From Pseudomonas sp. (GTDB lineage Bacteria > Pseudomonadota > Gammaproteobacteria > Pseudomonadales > Pseudomonadaceae), in NCBI GenBank assembly GCA_030656145.1, contig JAUSOF010000016.1, positions 1-64,000 of the forward strand: 64,000 nt of DNA. The letters run 5' to 3'. Every line of letters begins with the position of its first letter. The stretch's first letter is position 1. A program made the position numbers and the translations under genes. Below, in pieces: positions 1 to 8,091 of the stretch. The notes under the pieces were generated by a model. The model saw only the letters and a program-made list of their open reading frames with translations. It had not been told where the DNA came from and did no database searches.

Positions 1-42
1 GGCGTGACAGGCCGGTATTCTAACCGACTGAACTACCGCTGC
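1..42 (-). tRNA. tRNA-Asp (GUC), partial, cut by window start
   Basis: Read on the minus strand, the 5' half of a tRNA is present: acceptor strand GCAGCGG, D-arm GTTCAGTCGGTTAGAA and an anticodon loop with CTGTCAC, i.e. anticodon GUC for aspartate. The rest lies outside the window. It is probably co-transcribed downstream of the tRNA-Val 20 bases away. Confidence 0.9.
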
Positions 43-62
43 GCGTAACTTCAAAAGCGAGT

Positions 63-138
63 TGGTGGGTGATGACGGGATCGAACCGCCGACCCTCTGC
101 TTGTAAGGCAGATGCTCTCCCAGCTGAGCTAATCACCC
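63..138 (-). tRNA. tRNA-Val (UAC)
   Basis: A complete 76-nt tRNA on the minus strand. The acceptor stem is GGGTGAT/ATCACCC, the D-arm is AGCTCAGCTGGGAGAGC, the anticodon loop CTTACAA gives anticodon UAC (valine), the T-arm is GGCGGTTCGATCCCGTC, and the CCA end is encoded. It precedes tRNA-Asp in the same orientation. Confidence 0.96.
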
Positions 139-159
139 TTCACTCTCGAAGTGGGGCGC

Positions 160-188
160 ATCATAGACAGCGAAACCAACCTTGGCAA
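160..188 (-). promoter_or_regulatory. Sigma-70 promoter of the tRNA-Val/tRNA-Asp unit
   Basis: On the minus strand, TTGCCA, a 17-base spacer and TATGAT lie 21 bases upstream of the tRNA-Val 5' end. They are followed by a GC-rich discriminator (GCGCCCC), typical of stringently controlled stable RNA promoters. The remaining sequence up to rdgC (189-441) shows no gene that I can support. Confidence 0.65.
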
Positions 189-441
189 GCACTGATTTAA
201 AAATTTTCTATCGACGTGCCAAAGGCTTAGCGCAGGGTTGGCCTCAGGCGCCAAGGGGAGAATAATGCGCGCCTTGGATTAAACGGTATGCTGGGGCAAT
301 AGGCACACCGAACCATTAGCGCCTTTCACGACATACCCGCTTCGCTCATATGTCGCGGCGCGCCACCTTCTCCACGAGGGAGAAGAGCAATCGAGTTGGC
401 GCCGCTTCGCGACTTCACGTTATATGGAGAGTCACCCCCTC

Positions 442-1362
442 ATGTGGTTTCGTAACCTGCTGGTTTATCGCCTCACCCAAGACATCCCCTTTGATAGCGA
501 AGCACTCGAAGCTGCACTGGCCGCCAAACCGGCGCGTCCCTGCGCCAGCCAGGAGCTGACCACTTATGGCTTCATCGCCCCCTTCGGCAAGGGCGGCGAT
601 GCACCATTGGTGCATGTTAGCGGCGACTTTCTGCTGATCGCAGCACGCAAGGAAGACCGCATCCTGCCGGGAAGCGTAGTGCGTGATGCCTTGAAGGAAA
701 AAGTCGACGAGATCGAAGCCGAGCAGATGCGCAAGGTCTACAAGAAAGAACGCGATCAGCTCAAGGACGAAATCGTACAAGCTTTTCTGCCGCGCGCCTT
801 TATCCGCAAGTCGGCGACCTTCGCCGCCATCGCACCCAAGCAGGGCCTGATTCTGGTCAATGCTCCCAGCCCGAAACGTGCAGAAGACCTGCTTTCCACC
901 CTGCGTGAGGCCATCGGTTCACTACCGGTACGCCCGCTGACCGTGAAGATCGCCCCTGGCGCCACCATGACCGAGTGGGTCAAGACCCAGAAAGCCGCCA
1001 ATGACTTCCATGTGCTCGACGAATGCGAGCTGCGTGACACCCACGAAGACGGCGGCGTAGTGCGCTGCAAACGCCAGGACCTGACTGGCGACGAAATCCA
1101 GCTGCACATGACCTCCGGCAAACAGGTCACCCAACTGTCCCTGGCCTGGCAGGACAAGCTGTCGTTCATGCTCGACGACAAACTGGTGATCAAGCGCCTA
1201 CGCTTCGAAGACCTGCTGCAGGATCAGGCCGAACAGGATGGCGGTGACGACGATCTCGGCCAGCAGGACGCCAGCTTCACCCTGATGATGCTGACCTTCG
1301 TCGAGTTTCTCCCCGCGCTGTTCGAAGCCCTGGGCGGTGAAGAGACGCCTGAAGGCATCTAA
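442..1362 (+). CDS. rdgC: Recombination-associated protein RdgC
   Basis: RdgC is a nucleoid-associated protein that forms a ring on double-stranded DNA and limits RecA filament formation. The 306-aa product has the family's usual length and its hallmark N-terminus [14 protein letters not shown] chose the ATG at 442 rather than the ORF-track start at 424, because the conserved MWFRN begins there and GGAGAG sits 10 bases upstream. The C-terminal part keeps the family's run of acidic residues ([16 protein letters not shown]) before [19 protein letters not shown]. It is a single-gene unit ending in a hairpin terminator. Confidence 0.95.
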   Translation: MWFRNLLVYRLTQDIPFDSEALEAALAAKPARPCASQELTTYGFIAPFGKGGDAPLVHVSGDFLLIAARKEDRILPGSVVRDALKEKVDEIEAEQMRKVYKKERDQLKDEIVQAFLPRAFIRKSATFAAIAPKQGLILVNAPSPKRAEDLLSTLREAIGSLPVRPLTVKIAPGATMTEWVKTQKAANDFHVLDECELRDTHEDGGVVRCKRQDLTGDEIQLHMTSGKQVTQLSLAWQDKLSFMLDDKLVIKRLRFEDLLQDQAEQDGGDDDLGQQDASFTLMMLTFVEFLPALFEALGGEETPEGI

Positions 1363-1390
1363 CCCTAAGAGGCTGTATCTACATGATAGA

Positions 1391-1425
1391 GCCTCGCAAG
1401 GCTGCTTCCAGCGAGGCTGCTTTTC
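1391..1425 (+). terminator. Rho-independent terminator after rdgC
   Basis: GCCTCGC and GCGAGGC form a 7-bp stem around a 13-base loop, followed by TGCTTTT, 29 bases after the rdgC stop. Confidence 0.5.
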
Positions 1426-1439
1426 ACAGCCTCACTGCC

Positions 1440-1700
1440 AAGACTGCTCGGCACTGATCTCGGTAGTAAGCATTGCCGCCATCGTCGCTGCGATGGTCGC
1501 CGCCAGCCAGGCGAAGGTCTTCGAGTCGGGCCTACTGCTTCGTGGCGATGGTGATTCTGCACAATGGCATCGGCCTCCGGGCTCGTTGCCGCGTTGGCCA
1601 GCGCGCACTTCTGGCCGCTGGCTGCTTTACCTAACGCACTGCTCAGCGCATGGCACATGCCTGTGCCGGATCATTGTTGGCCACGCTTTATCGTCGACCG
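1440..1700 (+). pseudogene. Relic of a bile acid:sodium symporter (BASS) family transporter
   Basis: Three short segments in three different frames read in order like the C-terminal half of a BASS transporter: ISVVSIAAIVAAMVAASQAK then ESGLL (from about 1450), FVAMVILHNGIG (from 1539), and ASGLVAALASAHFWPLAALP followed by ALLSAWH (from about 1567). This matches the family pattern of a helix, LHN-G-G, and then SG-A-ALASAHF-PLAALP-ALFS-WHN. No start codon or N-terminal half is visible. It is best read as a 5'-deleted gene broken by two frameshifts. Identification is from remembered family motifs, not a search. Confidence 0.6.
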
Positions 1701-1798
1701 GGTCCGGATTGCGGAAAAACCCAGACATAAACCAACGACTTCCGTAGGTTCGCAGCACGTTGCCTAGCCCCGCGAAATGTGCAAAATAGTGCACAGCA

Positions 1799-1849
1799 TG
1801 AGGACGACCTCAGCACTCTTCGAGAGACCCAATCCAGGGGACGGCCCCT
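1799..1849 (+). ncRNA. Guanidine-II (mini-ykkC) riboswitch
   Basis: Two short GC-rich hairpins with ACGR tetraloops lie in tandem: GAGG-ACGA-CCTC (1800-1811) and GGGG-ACGG-CCCC (1837-1848), 25 bases apart. This is the signature of the mini-ykkC/guanidine-II class. The second hairpin ends 29 bases before the sugE/gdx start, close to the GAGGAAGG ribosome binding site, so it fits control of translation by free guanidine. Confidence 0.92.
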
Positions 1850-1877
1850 ACCCTTGCCGTTCTTGAGGAAGGTCACC

Positions 1878-2192
1878 ATGTCCTGGATCATTCTGCTGTT
1901 TGCCGGCCTGTTTGAAGTCTGCTGGGCCGTCGGCCTGAAATACACCGATGGCTTTTCGCGGCCGATCCCTACCCTGTTTACCGTCGCTGCGATAATCGTC
2001 AGCCTGGCCCTACTCGGCCTGGCCATGAAGGAATTGCCACTGGGCACTGCTTACGCTATCTGGACAGGGGTAGGCGCGGTCGGCACGGTCGTTGCCGGAA
2101 TCATCCTGTTCGGCGAATCCGTGGCACCGATCCGTCTGGCCAGCGTGGCACTGATCCTCTGCGGCCTGCTCGGCCTGAAACTCAGCCACTGA
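1878..2192 (+). CDS. sugE: Guanidinium exporter SugE/Gdx (SMR family)
   Basis: A 104-aa small multidrug resistance family protein with four hydrophobic helices. The SMR glutamate is in helix 1 ([21 protein letters not shown]), with WTGVGAVGT in helix 3. The Gdx subclass exports guanidinium in exchange for protons, and the guanidine-II riboswitch just upstream supports that substrate over quaternary ammonium compounds. Start ATG 1878 is used, with GAGGAAGG 5-12 bases upstream. The longer ORF-track version would translate through the riboswitch. Confidence 0.95.
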   Translation: MSWIILLFAGLFEVCWAVGLKYTDGFSRPIPTLFTVAAIIVSLALLGLAMKELPLGTAYAIWTGVGAVGTVVAGIILFGESVAPIRLASVALILCGLLGLKLSH

Positions 2193-2347
2193 GCCCCGTG
2201 CGGTGCTCTAGCGGTTGAGGTGACTGCCTGCACGCCTGGATCGATGCTGGCGTACGCAACACCGACACCATAAGCAAAGCCTCGCAACGACCTGACCGTG
2301 ACTCTATGGGGCACGCGCCTGCGAAAAGTTAGCCGGCGTTAAAGAAA

Positions 2348-4363
2348 TCAGACCTGCAACAGGCGCTCGCGCAACTTGTGGATCTCATCTCGCAGCTGTC
2401 CCGCAGCCTCGAATTCCAGATCCCGCGCCAGCTGGTACATTTTTTCTTCCAGTTGACGAATACGCTTGCTGATCTCGCTGGGCGAACGCAGCTCGTTCTC
2501 GTAGCGCGCAATGTCTTCCGCTGCCTGAGCCATGCCTTTGCGTTTTCTGCTACGCGAACCCGGAACAGTAGCGCCTTCGAGGATGTCTTGAACGTCCTTG
2601 ATCACGCCTCTCGGTATGATGCCGTTGGCCTCGTTGAAGGCGATTTGCCTGTTACGGCGCCGATCGGTTTCACCGATTGCCCGCTCCATCGAGCCAGTCA
2701 TGCGGTCTGCATAAAGAATCGCCCGACCGTTGAGATTACGCGCAGCCCGACCGATGGTCTGGATCAGCGAGCGCTCGCTGCGCAGGAATCCTTCTTTGTC
2801 TGCATCGAGAATCGCCACCAGCGACACTTCCGGCATGTCCAGGCCTTCGCGCAGCAGGTTGATACCCACCAGCACATCGAATGCACCGATGCGTAAATCG
2901 CGAATGATCTCGACCCGCTCCACCGTGTCGATATCCGAGTGCAGGTAACGCACCTTGGCGCCATGGTCGGCCAGGTAGTCGGTCAAATCCTCGGCCATGC
3001 GCTTGGTCAGCGTGGTGACCAGCACCCTCTCCCCCACCGCCACGCGCTTGTGGATTTCCGAGAGCAGATCATCGACCTGGGTCAGCGCCGGACGCACCTC
3101 GATCTGCGGGTCAACCAAGCCGGTCGGCCGCACCACCTGCTCGATTACTCGGCCGGCATGCTCTGCCTCGTAGTTGCCGGGCGTAGCCGAGACAAAAATG
3201 GTCTGCGGGCTGGCCGCCTCCCACTCCTCGAAACGCATCGGCCGGTTATCCAGCGCCGAGGGCAGGCGAAAACCGTACTCGACCAGGGTTTCCTTGCGCG
3301 AGCGGTCCCCCTTGTACATGGCCCCGACCTGCGGCACCGAGACGTGGGATTCGTCGATCACCAGCAGCGCTTCATCCGGCAGGTAATCGTAGAGGGTCGG
3401 TGGCGGCTGGCCCGGGCCGCGCCCGGAGAGGTAGCGCGAGTAGTTTTCGATGCCGTTGCAGTAACCCAGTTCCAGGATCATCTCCAGGTCGAAACGCGTG
3501 CGCTGCTCCAGCCGCTGGGCCTCAACCAGCTTGTTGGTGCTGCGCAGGTAGTCCAGGCGCTCGACCAGTTCAACCTTGATCTTCTCCACCGCCTCCAGCA
3601 GCACTTCGCGCGGGGTGACGTAGTGGCTCTTGGGGTAGAAAGTGAAACGCTGCAACTTGCGGATCACCTCGCCGGTCAACGGATCGAACGCTGACAGGCT
3701 CTCCACCTCGTCATCAAACAATTCGATGCGCACGGCTTCCATCTCCGACTCGGCGGGAAACACATCAATCACGTCGCCGCGCACCCGGAAGCTGGCGCGG
3801 GCAAAATCCATGTCGTTGCGCGTGTACTGCAAATCGGCCAGGCGGCGCAGCAATTCACGCTGATCCATCTTGTCGCCGCGATCGACGTGCAACACCATTT
3901 TCAGGTAAGACTCGGGACTGCCCAGGCCGTAGATGCAGGAAACCGTAGTGACAATGATTGCATCCGAGCGTTCCAGCAGCGCCTTGGTCGCGGACAGGCG
4001 CATCTGCTCGATGTGATCGTTGATCGAGGCGTCCTTCTCAATAAAGGTGTCGGACGACGGCACATAGGCTTCAGGCTGGTAGTAGTCGTAATAAGAAACG
4101 AAGTACTCCACCGCGTTGTTCGGGAAGAAGCTCTTGAACTCGCCATATAGCTGCGCGGCCAACGTCTTGTTCGGCGCCAGAATCAAGGTCGGCCGCTGGA
4201 TCTGCGCGATCACATTGGCGATGCTGAAGGTCTTGCCAGAACCCGTCACGCCGAGCAGAGTCTGGTGCGTCAAGCCCGCTTCCAGGCCTTCCACCATTTG
4301 CCGAATGGCCTCCGGCTGATCGCCGGCAGGCTGGAAACGGGTGACCAGTTGGAACTTGGACAT
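2348..4363 (-). CDS. uvrB: Excinuclease ABC subunit B
   Basis: UvrB is the damage-verifying helicase-like subunit of nucleotide excision repair. It receives DNA from UvrA and recruits UvrC. The 671-aa product has Walker A GVTGSGKT at residues 38-45, the damage-probing beta-hairpin region [10 protein letters not shown] near residue 95, helicase motif DESH, a conserved QTIGRAARN motif, and a C-terminal UVR domain ([18 protein letters not shown]) that contacts UvrC. Start ATG 4363 ([10 protein letters not shown]) is preferred to the ORF-track start 15 bases upstream because it matches the usual family N-terminus. It is divergent from the aminotransferase gene. Confidence 0.98.
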   Translation of the reverse strand: MSKFQLVTRFQPAGDQPEAIRQMVEGLEAGLTHQTLLGVTGSGKTFSIANVIAQIQRPTLILAPNKTLAAQLYGEFKSFFPNNAVEYFVSYYDYYQPEAYVPSSDTFIEKDASINDHIEQMRLSATKALLERSDAIIVTTVSCIYGLGSPESYLKMVLHVDRGDKMDQRELLRRLADLQYTRNDMDFARASFRVRGDVIDVFPAESEMEAVRIELFDDEVESLSAFDPLTGEVIRKLQRFTFYPKSHYVTPREVLLEAVEKIKVELVERLDYLRSTNKLVEAQRLEQRTRFDLEMILELGYCNGIENYSRYLSGRGPGQPPPTLYDYLPDEALLVIDESHVSVPQVGAMYKGDRSRKETLVEYGFRLPSALDNRPMRFEEWEAASPQTIFVSATPGNYEAEHAGRVIEQVVRPTGLVDPQIEVRPALTQVDDLLSEIHKRVAVGERVLVTTLTKRMAEDLTDYLADHGAKVRYLHSDIDTVERVEIIRDLRIGAFDVLVGINLLREGLDMPEVSLVAILDADKEGFLRSERSLIQTIGRAARNLNGRAILYADRMTGSMERAIGETDRRRNRQIAFNEANGIIPRGVIKDVQDILEGATVPGSRSRKRKGMAQAAEDIARYENELRSPSEISKRIRQLEEKMYQLARDLEFEAAGQLRDEIHKLRERLLQV

Positions 4364-4537
4364 GACTAACCTCGACAAACGACTGTGACGCGATCTGAAA
4401 GCCTACGTCAAAACAGTTGAAATGCGTGTACTCGCTGTCGCGACGCACGTTACGGGTCGTTATACTACCGGCCCACTTACGCAACCCCTAGCAGGGCGTT
4501 GTAGACATTCTCCATCTTCCTCAGAGCTGCCGCATCC

Positions 4538-5734
4538 ATGAGTCTGTTCTCTGCCGTCGAAATGGCTCCGCGCGACCCCATACTGGGCCTCAACGAAGCA
4601 TTCAACGCCGATACCCGCCCCACCAAGGTCAACCTCGGCGTTGGCGTGTACACCAATGAAGATGGGCGAATTCCGCTGTTGCGGGCCGTGGCAGAAGCTG
4701 AAAATGCGCTGACCGCCACCCACGCCCCCCGCGGCTATTTGCCAATAGAGGGTATCGCAGCTTACGACCAGGCGGTGCAGGCCTTGTTGTTCGGCGCCGA
4801 CTCGACACTCGTGAAGGAAGGCCGGGTAATTACCGCCCAAGCCCTGGGCGGTACCGGCGCACTGAAGATCGGCGCGGACTTCCTCAAGCGCTTGCTGCCC
4901 GATGCAGCTGTCGCCATCAGCGATCCAAGCTGGGAAAACCACCGTGCCCTGTTCGAGGCCGCGGGTTTCCCGGTGCGCAACTACCGCTACTACGATGCCT
5001 TCAGCAATGGCGTGAATCGTGGCGGCCTGTTCGAAGACCTGAAAAACCTGCCCGCCCGCTCGATCGTGGTACTGCACGCCTGCTGCCACAACCCGACCGG
5101 CGTCGACCTGAGCATGGACGACTGGCAGGCCATCCTTGAGATTCTTCGCGAGCGCGAGCACGTACCCTTCCTCGACATCGCCTACCAGGGCTTTGGCGAC
5201 GGCATCGAAGAAGACGCCGCTGCCGTACGCCTGTTCGCCGAGTCCGGTTTGACCTTCTTTGTCTCCAGCTCTTTTTCCAAGTCGTTCTCGCTGTATGGCG
5301 AGCGAGTGGGCGCGCTGTCCATCGTTACTGGCTCGCGAGATGAAACCGGTCGGGTGTTGTCGCAACTCAAACGCGTTATTCGCACCAACTACTCGAACCC
5401 ACCGACCCACGGCGCCAGCGTCGTAGCGGCAGTGCTCAACAACCCGGAACTGCGGGCGATGTGGGAAGCCGAACTGCGCGAAATGCGCGAACGCATTCGC
5501 GCCATGCGCATCGCCATGGTCGAACAACTGACCGCCTTGGGCGCGAAACGTGACTTTAGCTTCGTCGCCCAGCAACGCGGCATGTTCTCCTACTCGGGCC
5601 TCACCACCGAACAGGTGGAACGCTTGAGAAGCGAATTCGGCATTTACGCTGTCGGTACCGGGCGCATCTGCGTGGCGGCACTCAACACGCGCAATTTACC
5701 GGTCGTAACACAAGCCATCGCGCAGGTTCTCTGA
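4538..5734 (+). CDS. Aspartate/aromatic aminotransferase (class I, PLP)
   Basis: A 398-aa class I aminotransferase of the AspC/TyrB type, acting on aspartate and/or aromatic amino acids with 2-oxoglutarate. Features visible are the N-terminus MSLFSAVEMAPRDPILGLNE, the motif CCHNPTGVD, the PLP-lysine motif SSSFSKSFSLYGERVG near residue 246, and the C-terminal substrate-arginine motif TGRICVAALN. Divergent uvrB next to this gene is a conserved Pseudomonas arrangement. Substrate preference cannot be read from sequence alone, so no symbol is given. Confidence 0.95.
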   Translation: MSLFSAVEMAPRDPILGLNEAFNADTRPTKVNLGVGVYTNEDGRIPLLRAVAEAENALTATHAPRGYLPIEGIAAYDQAVQALLFGADSTLVKEGRVITAQALGGTGALKIGADFLKRLLPDAAVAISDPSWENHRALFEAAGFPVRNYRYYDAFSNGVNRGGLFEDLKNLPARSIVVLHACCHNPTGVDLSMDDWQAILEILREREHVPFLDIAYQGFGDGIEEDAAAVRLFAESGLTFFVSSSFSKSFSLYGERVGALSIVTGSRDETGRVLSQLKRVIRTNYSNPPTHGASVVAAVLNNPELRAMWEAELREMRERIRAMRIAMVEQLTALGAKRDFSFVAQQRGMFSYSGLTTEQVERLRSEFGIYAVGTGRICVAALNTRNLPVVTQAIAQVL

Positions 5735-5739
5735 GCCCC

Positions 5740-5772
5740 AGGGGAAGCCCCAGATACTTGACTTCCCCTTTC
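5740..5772 (+). terminator. Terminator after the aminotransferase gene
   Basis: AGGGGAAG (5740-5747) pairs with CTTCCCCT (5762-5769), followed by TTCT. The hairpin overlaps the -35 box of the tRNA-Asn promoter. Confidence 0.5.
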
Positions 5773-5785
5773 TAATCAGTAGGAT
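5758..5785 (+). promoter_or_regulatory. Sigma-70 promoter of tRNA-Asn
   Basis: TTGACT, a 16-base spacer and TAGGAT end 12 bases before the mature tRNA-Asn 5' end. Confidence 0.6.
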
Positions 5786-5797
5786 ACGCATGATTGT

Positions 5798-5873
5798 TCC
5801 GCGATAGCTCAGTCGGTAGAGCAAATGACTGTTAATCATTGGGTCCCAGGTTCGAGTCCTGGTCGCGGAGCCA
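5798..5873 (+). tRNA. tRNA-Asn (GUU)
   Basis: A complete 76-nt tRNA. The acceptor is TCCGCGA/TCGCGGA, the D-arm is AGCTCAGTCGGTAGAGC, the anticodon loop is CTGTTAA (anticodon GUU, asparagine), the T-arm is CCAGGTTCGAGTCCTGG, and CCA is encoded. Its last 22 bases (5852-5873) recur twice downstream in a tandem array. Confidence 0.97.
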
Positions 5874-6177
5874 AATTCGAAAGCCTCAGTTAATCCTGGG
5901 GCTTTTTTGTGCCCGCCGGACTCTCACCAGGGACTACGTCCCAGGTTATTCGCTTCGCTCACCCCTTCGGGGCCGCGCTGAAGCGCGTTCAGCTAACGCT
6001 GTCGAGTCCTGGTCGCGGAGCCAAATTCGAAAGCCTCGGTTAATCCTGGGGCTTTTTTGTGCCCGCCGGACTCTCACCAGGGACTACGTCCCAGGTTATT
6101 CGCTTCGCTCACCCCTTCGGGGCCGCGCTGAAGCGCGTTCAGCTAACGCTGTCGAGTCCTGGTCGCGGAGCCAAATT
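5852..6177 (+). repeat. 150-bp tandem repeat carrying the tRNA-Asn 3' end
   Basis: The unit starts inside the T-arm of tRNA-Asn (TCGAGTCCTGGTCGCGG) and recurs at 5852, 6002 and 6152, exactly 150 bases apart. The first two units are full length and nearly identical, and the third stops about 26 bases in, after GAGCCAAATT. Each full unit holds a terminator-like stretch ending CTGGGGCTTTTTTG and an inverted GC-rich segment (CGCGCTGAAGCGCG). The 128-aa ORF over this region is an artefact of the repeat. A degenerate fourth copy without the tRNA piece lies at 6409-6460. Confidence 0.95.
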
Positions 6178-6181
6178 GAAG

Positions 6182-6207
6182 AACCCGGCCAGCCAGCCGG
6201 GTTTTTT
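6182..6207 (+). terminator. Rho-independent terminator after the tRNA-Asn repeat array
   Basis: AACCCGGC and GCCGGGTT form an 8-bp stem around CAGCCA and run into TTTT. Confidence 0.8.
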
Positions 6208-6210
6208 ATG

Positions 6211-6331
6211 GCTATGTACCAATAGCGTGTTGCGTTCAGTTATCGCCACAGCGTTGAGGTGGTCTGGGTCTGTAGGGTGCGCCGTGCGCACCAGTGTTCG
6301 TTGCCTGCGCTGGTGCGCACGGCCTGGGCGG
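6211..6331 (+). repeat. Dispersed repeat related to the interior of the MITE-like element at 21149-21456
   Basis: The segment TGTTGCGTTCAGTTATCGCC, followed about 40 bases later by GGTGCGCCGTGCGCACCAG, recurs in inverted orientation at about 21247-21356. Both contain a GTGCGCACC...GGTGCGCAC inverted repeat. No terminal inverted repeats are seen at this copy. Confidence 0.7.
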
Positions 6332-6408
6332 CCCCGCGTCACTCTACCCGTTGCCAGCTATGCGAAAAGGGCTTAGGCCTGAATCTCCCATGCAACACGA
6401 TATTGGGA

Positions 6409-6460
6409 CAGCGCCTTTTTTTATTGCCTGCGGACTCTCGCCGGGGATATTCGCTCCCTA
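6409..6460 (+). repeat. Degenerate fourth copy of the tRNA-Asn array unit
   Basis: GCCTTTTTTTATTGCCTGC and GGACTCTCGCCGGGG, then ATTCGCT, match the array segment GCTTTTTTGTGCCCGCC, GGACTCTCACCAGGG, ATTCGCT with substitutions and a small deletion. The rest of 6332-6521 shows no gene. Confidence 0.55.
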
Positions 6461-6521
6461 AGAGGCAGCACTGAAATAATCACCAGGTGCTGCAGGAGTT
6501 CACCCGTACCGAGCGCACATG

Positions 6522-6548
6522 CAAAAAGGCCGGTCAGTGACCGGCCTT
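6522..6548 (-). terminator. Terminator downstream of the ComEA-like gene
   Basis: AAGGCCGGTC and GACCGGCCTT form a 10-bp stem around a 3-base loop. On the minus strand the stem runs into TTTTTG, so it stops the 6566-6889 gene. On the plus strand it is followed by only TAT. Confidence 0.8.
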
Positions 6549-6565
6549 ATCTTTCAGCGCCTGGG

Positions 6566-6889
6566 TTAATTGATACTCAGCTTGTCGCGGTTTTTCGCCA
6601 GGATGGACTCACCAATACCCTTGACCTCAAGCAACTCGTCAACCGAGGCGAATGCGCCGTGGGCTTCCCGGTAAGCCACTATCGCCTTGGCCTTGGTCTC
6701 GCCGATACCGCTCAGCTCACGCTGCAGCATCGGCGCATCGGCCGTGTTGAGATTAATTTTACCAACTTCAGCCACTTGCACGGTCGCAGGCTTCGCGGGT
6801 GCGGTATTGGTGGTTTCGGCGGCAGAGATGCTGAGGGTAGCCGCGGTCAGAACCGCACACAGCAGGGATGAGAGATAGCGCTTATGCAT
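6566..6889 (-). CDS. ComEA-like helix-hairpin-helix DNA-binding protein
   Basis: A 107-aa exported protein. It has a cleavable signal peptide (MHKRYLSSLLCAVLTAATLS...SAAE), an Ala/Pro-rich linker, then tandem helix-hairpin-helix motifs (INLNTADAPMLQRELSGIG and VDELLEVKGIGES). The family binds double-stranded DNA non-specifically in the periplasm, and in competent species ComEA pulls DNA in. A role in transformation is not shown here. Start ATG 6889 has GGAG 8 bases upstream, and the ORF-track extension lacks one. It is monocistronic with its own terminator. Confidence 0.88.
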   Translation of the reverse strand: MHKRYLSSLLCAVLTAATLSISAAETTNTAPAKPATVQVAEVGKINLNTADAPMLQRELSGIGETKAKAIVAYREAHGAFASVDELLEVKGIGESILAKNRDKLSIN

Positions 6890-7140
6890 ATTGAAGCTCC
6901 ATTTCAAAAAGCTAAAGTGAACTGCCAGCAGCGCGGGTCTTCCATGCGCCGCGCACTTCAAATTAGCTGCCCACATCGCCTTGTCAAATGTGCAGAAGCA
7001 TATTGCTGGTGTTTCTTTGCAGCTCCGAGCCTAACCATTGCCAAATACTATCAATAGCATTGAAATGGAACATTTCTTCAATCGAGCATGAAGCATTAAC
7101 CTGCCAACCAATCGGTAATAATTCTTATTAGGGGCCAGTC

Positions 7141-7365
7141 ATGCTCAAGACCATCACGTTCACCCTGATGCACTTCTGCATCGCCTTTGGGGTGACCTAT
7201 GCATTGACTGGTAGTGTCGCGGCCAGCGGCTTGGTGGCGGCCATCGAGCCACTGTGCAACTCCGTTGGCTTCTACTTTCACGAGAAGATCTGGCAGCGCC
7301 ACGAAAACCGTTCGAACCCGGAACTCGAACGGCCGAAACATGCCTGGTTACACCACCAGGCGTGA
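7141..7365 (+). CDS. DUF2061 family small membrane protein
   Basis: A 74-aa protein with two hydrophobic segments (HFCIAFGVTYALTGS and AASGLVAAIEPLCNSVGFYF) and the motif YFHEKIW, typical of the DUF2061 family. No biochemical function is known to me. The start has AGGGG 6-10 bases upstream. It is followed after 161 bases by the GNAT gene on the same strand. Confidence 0.82.
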   Translation: MLKTITFTLMHFCIAFGVTYALTGSVAASGLVAAIEPLCNSVGFYFHEKIWQRHENRSNPELERPKHAWLHHQA

Positions 7366-7526
7366 GCCCCCAGGTATCAGACCTGTCTATTACCTGCGAG
7401 TTGCGCTGGCAGCCTGTTGGACTTTCCACGCTTCGAACGGCCAAGTCTGGCAAGCTCTGCCTGGCCCCTTGCAAGAAGCCTCGGCTGCACTGCATGCTCG
7501 CCCAATCAGCAACTCATGGAGCGACC

Positions 7527-8015
7527 ATGTCCCGTTTACACATACGCAGCGCCCAGCCTGGCGATGTTGCCCTGATTCTTGGGTTCATTCGTGAACTGGC
7601 CGAGTACGAGAAACTGAGCGATCAGGTGGTCGCCGACCCCGCACAAATGACCGAACACCTGTTCGGGCCGCGCCCCTTTGCCGAGGTACTGATCGGCGAA
7701 GTGGAGGGTGAGGCCGCAGGCTTTGCCCTGTTCTTCCATAATTACTCAACCTTCCTGGGTAAACCCGGGATCCACCTTGAGGATCTCTATGTGCGCCCCA
7801 GCGCCCGTGGGACTGGGCTCGGCAGCGCTTTGCTCAGCAAACTGGCGAGTCTGGTCATAGAGCGTGGCTGTGGGCGCCTGGAATGGTCGGTACTTGACTG
7901 GAACGAACCGGCCATCGGTTTCTATCAGCGCCTGGGAGCCGAGCCGTTGGACGGCTGGACCGCGTATCGCCTGATCGGCCCGGCGCTAAATGAGCTGAGC
8001 CAAAAAACAATTTGA
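7527..8015 (+). CDS. GNAT family N-acetyltransferase
   Basis: A 162-aa GCN5-related acetyltransferase. Acetyl-CoA motif A is visible as LYVRPSARGTGLGSALLSKL near residues 93-112, motif B as LEWSVLDWNEPAIGFYQRLGAEP, and the N-terminus as IRSAQPGDVALI. The overall pattern resembles the diamine/spermidine-type GNATs, but the substrate cannot be assigned. ATG 7527 is preferred (GGAG 5 bases upstream). The ORF-track version starts inside the DUF2061 gene. Confidence 0.9.
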   Translation: MSRLHIRSAQPGDVALILGFIRELAEYEKLSDQVVADPAQMTEHLFGPRPFAEVLIGEVEGEAAGFALFFHNYSTFLGKPGIHLEDLYVRPSARGTGLGSALLSKLASLVIERGCGRLEWSVLDWNEPAIGFYQRLGAEPLDGWTAYRLIGPALNELSQKTI

Positions 8016-8091
8016 CTGGCACTATATGGCGGTTCGACGGTCTGACTTCTTCAACTTGAGCAACTCACTCTCTTTTAAAGGGATTTAACTC

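Noticed and set aside
2193-2347. Possible uvrB terminator in the sugE-uvrB spacer
   Set aside because: TTAGCCGGCGTTAA is palindromic but has no T-tract on the minus strand. Not convincing.
5839-6225. 128-aa ORF with internal repeats after tRNA-Asn
   Set aside because: It starts inside the tRNA and its repeats are the translated 150-bp DNA repeat. No ribosome site or family match.
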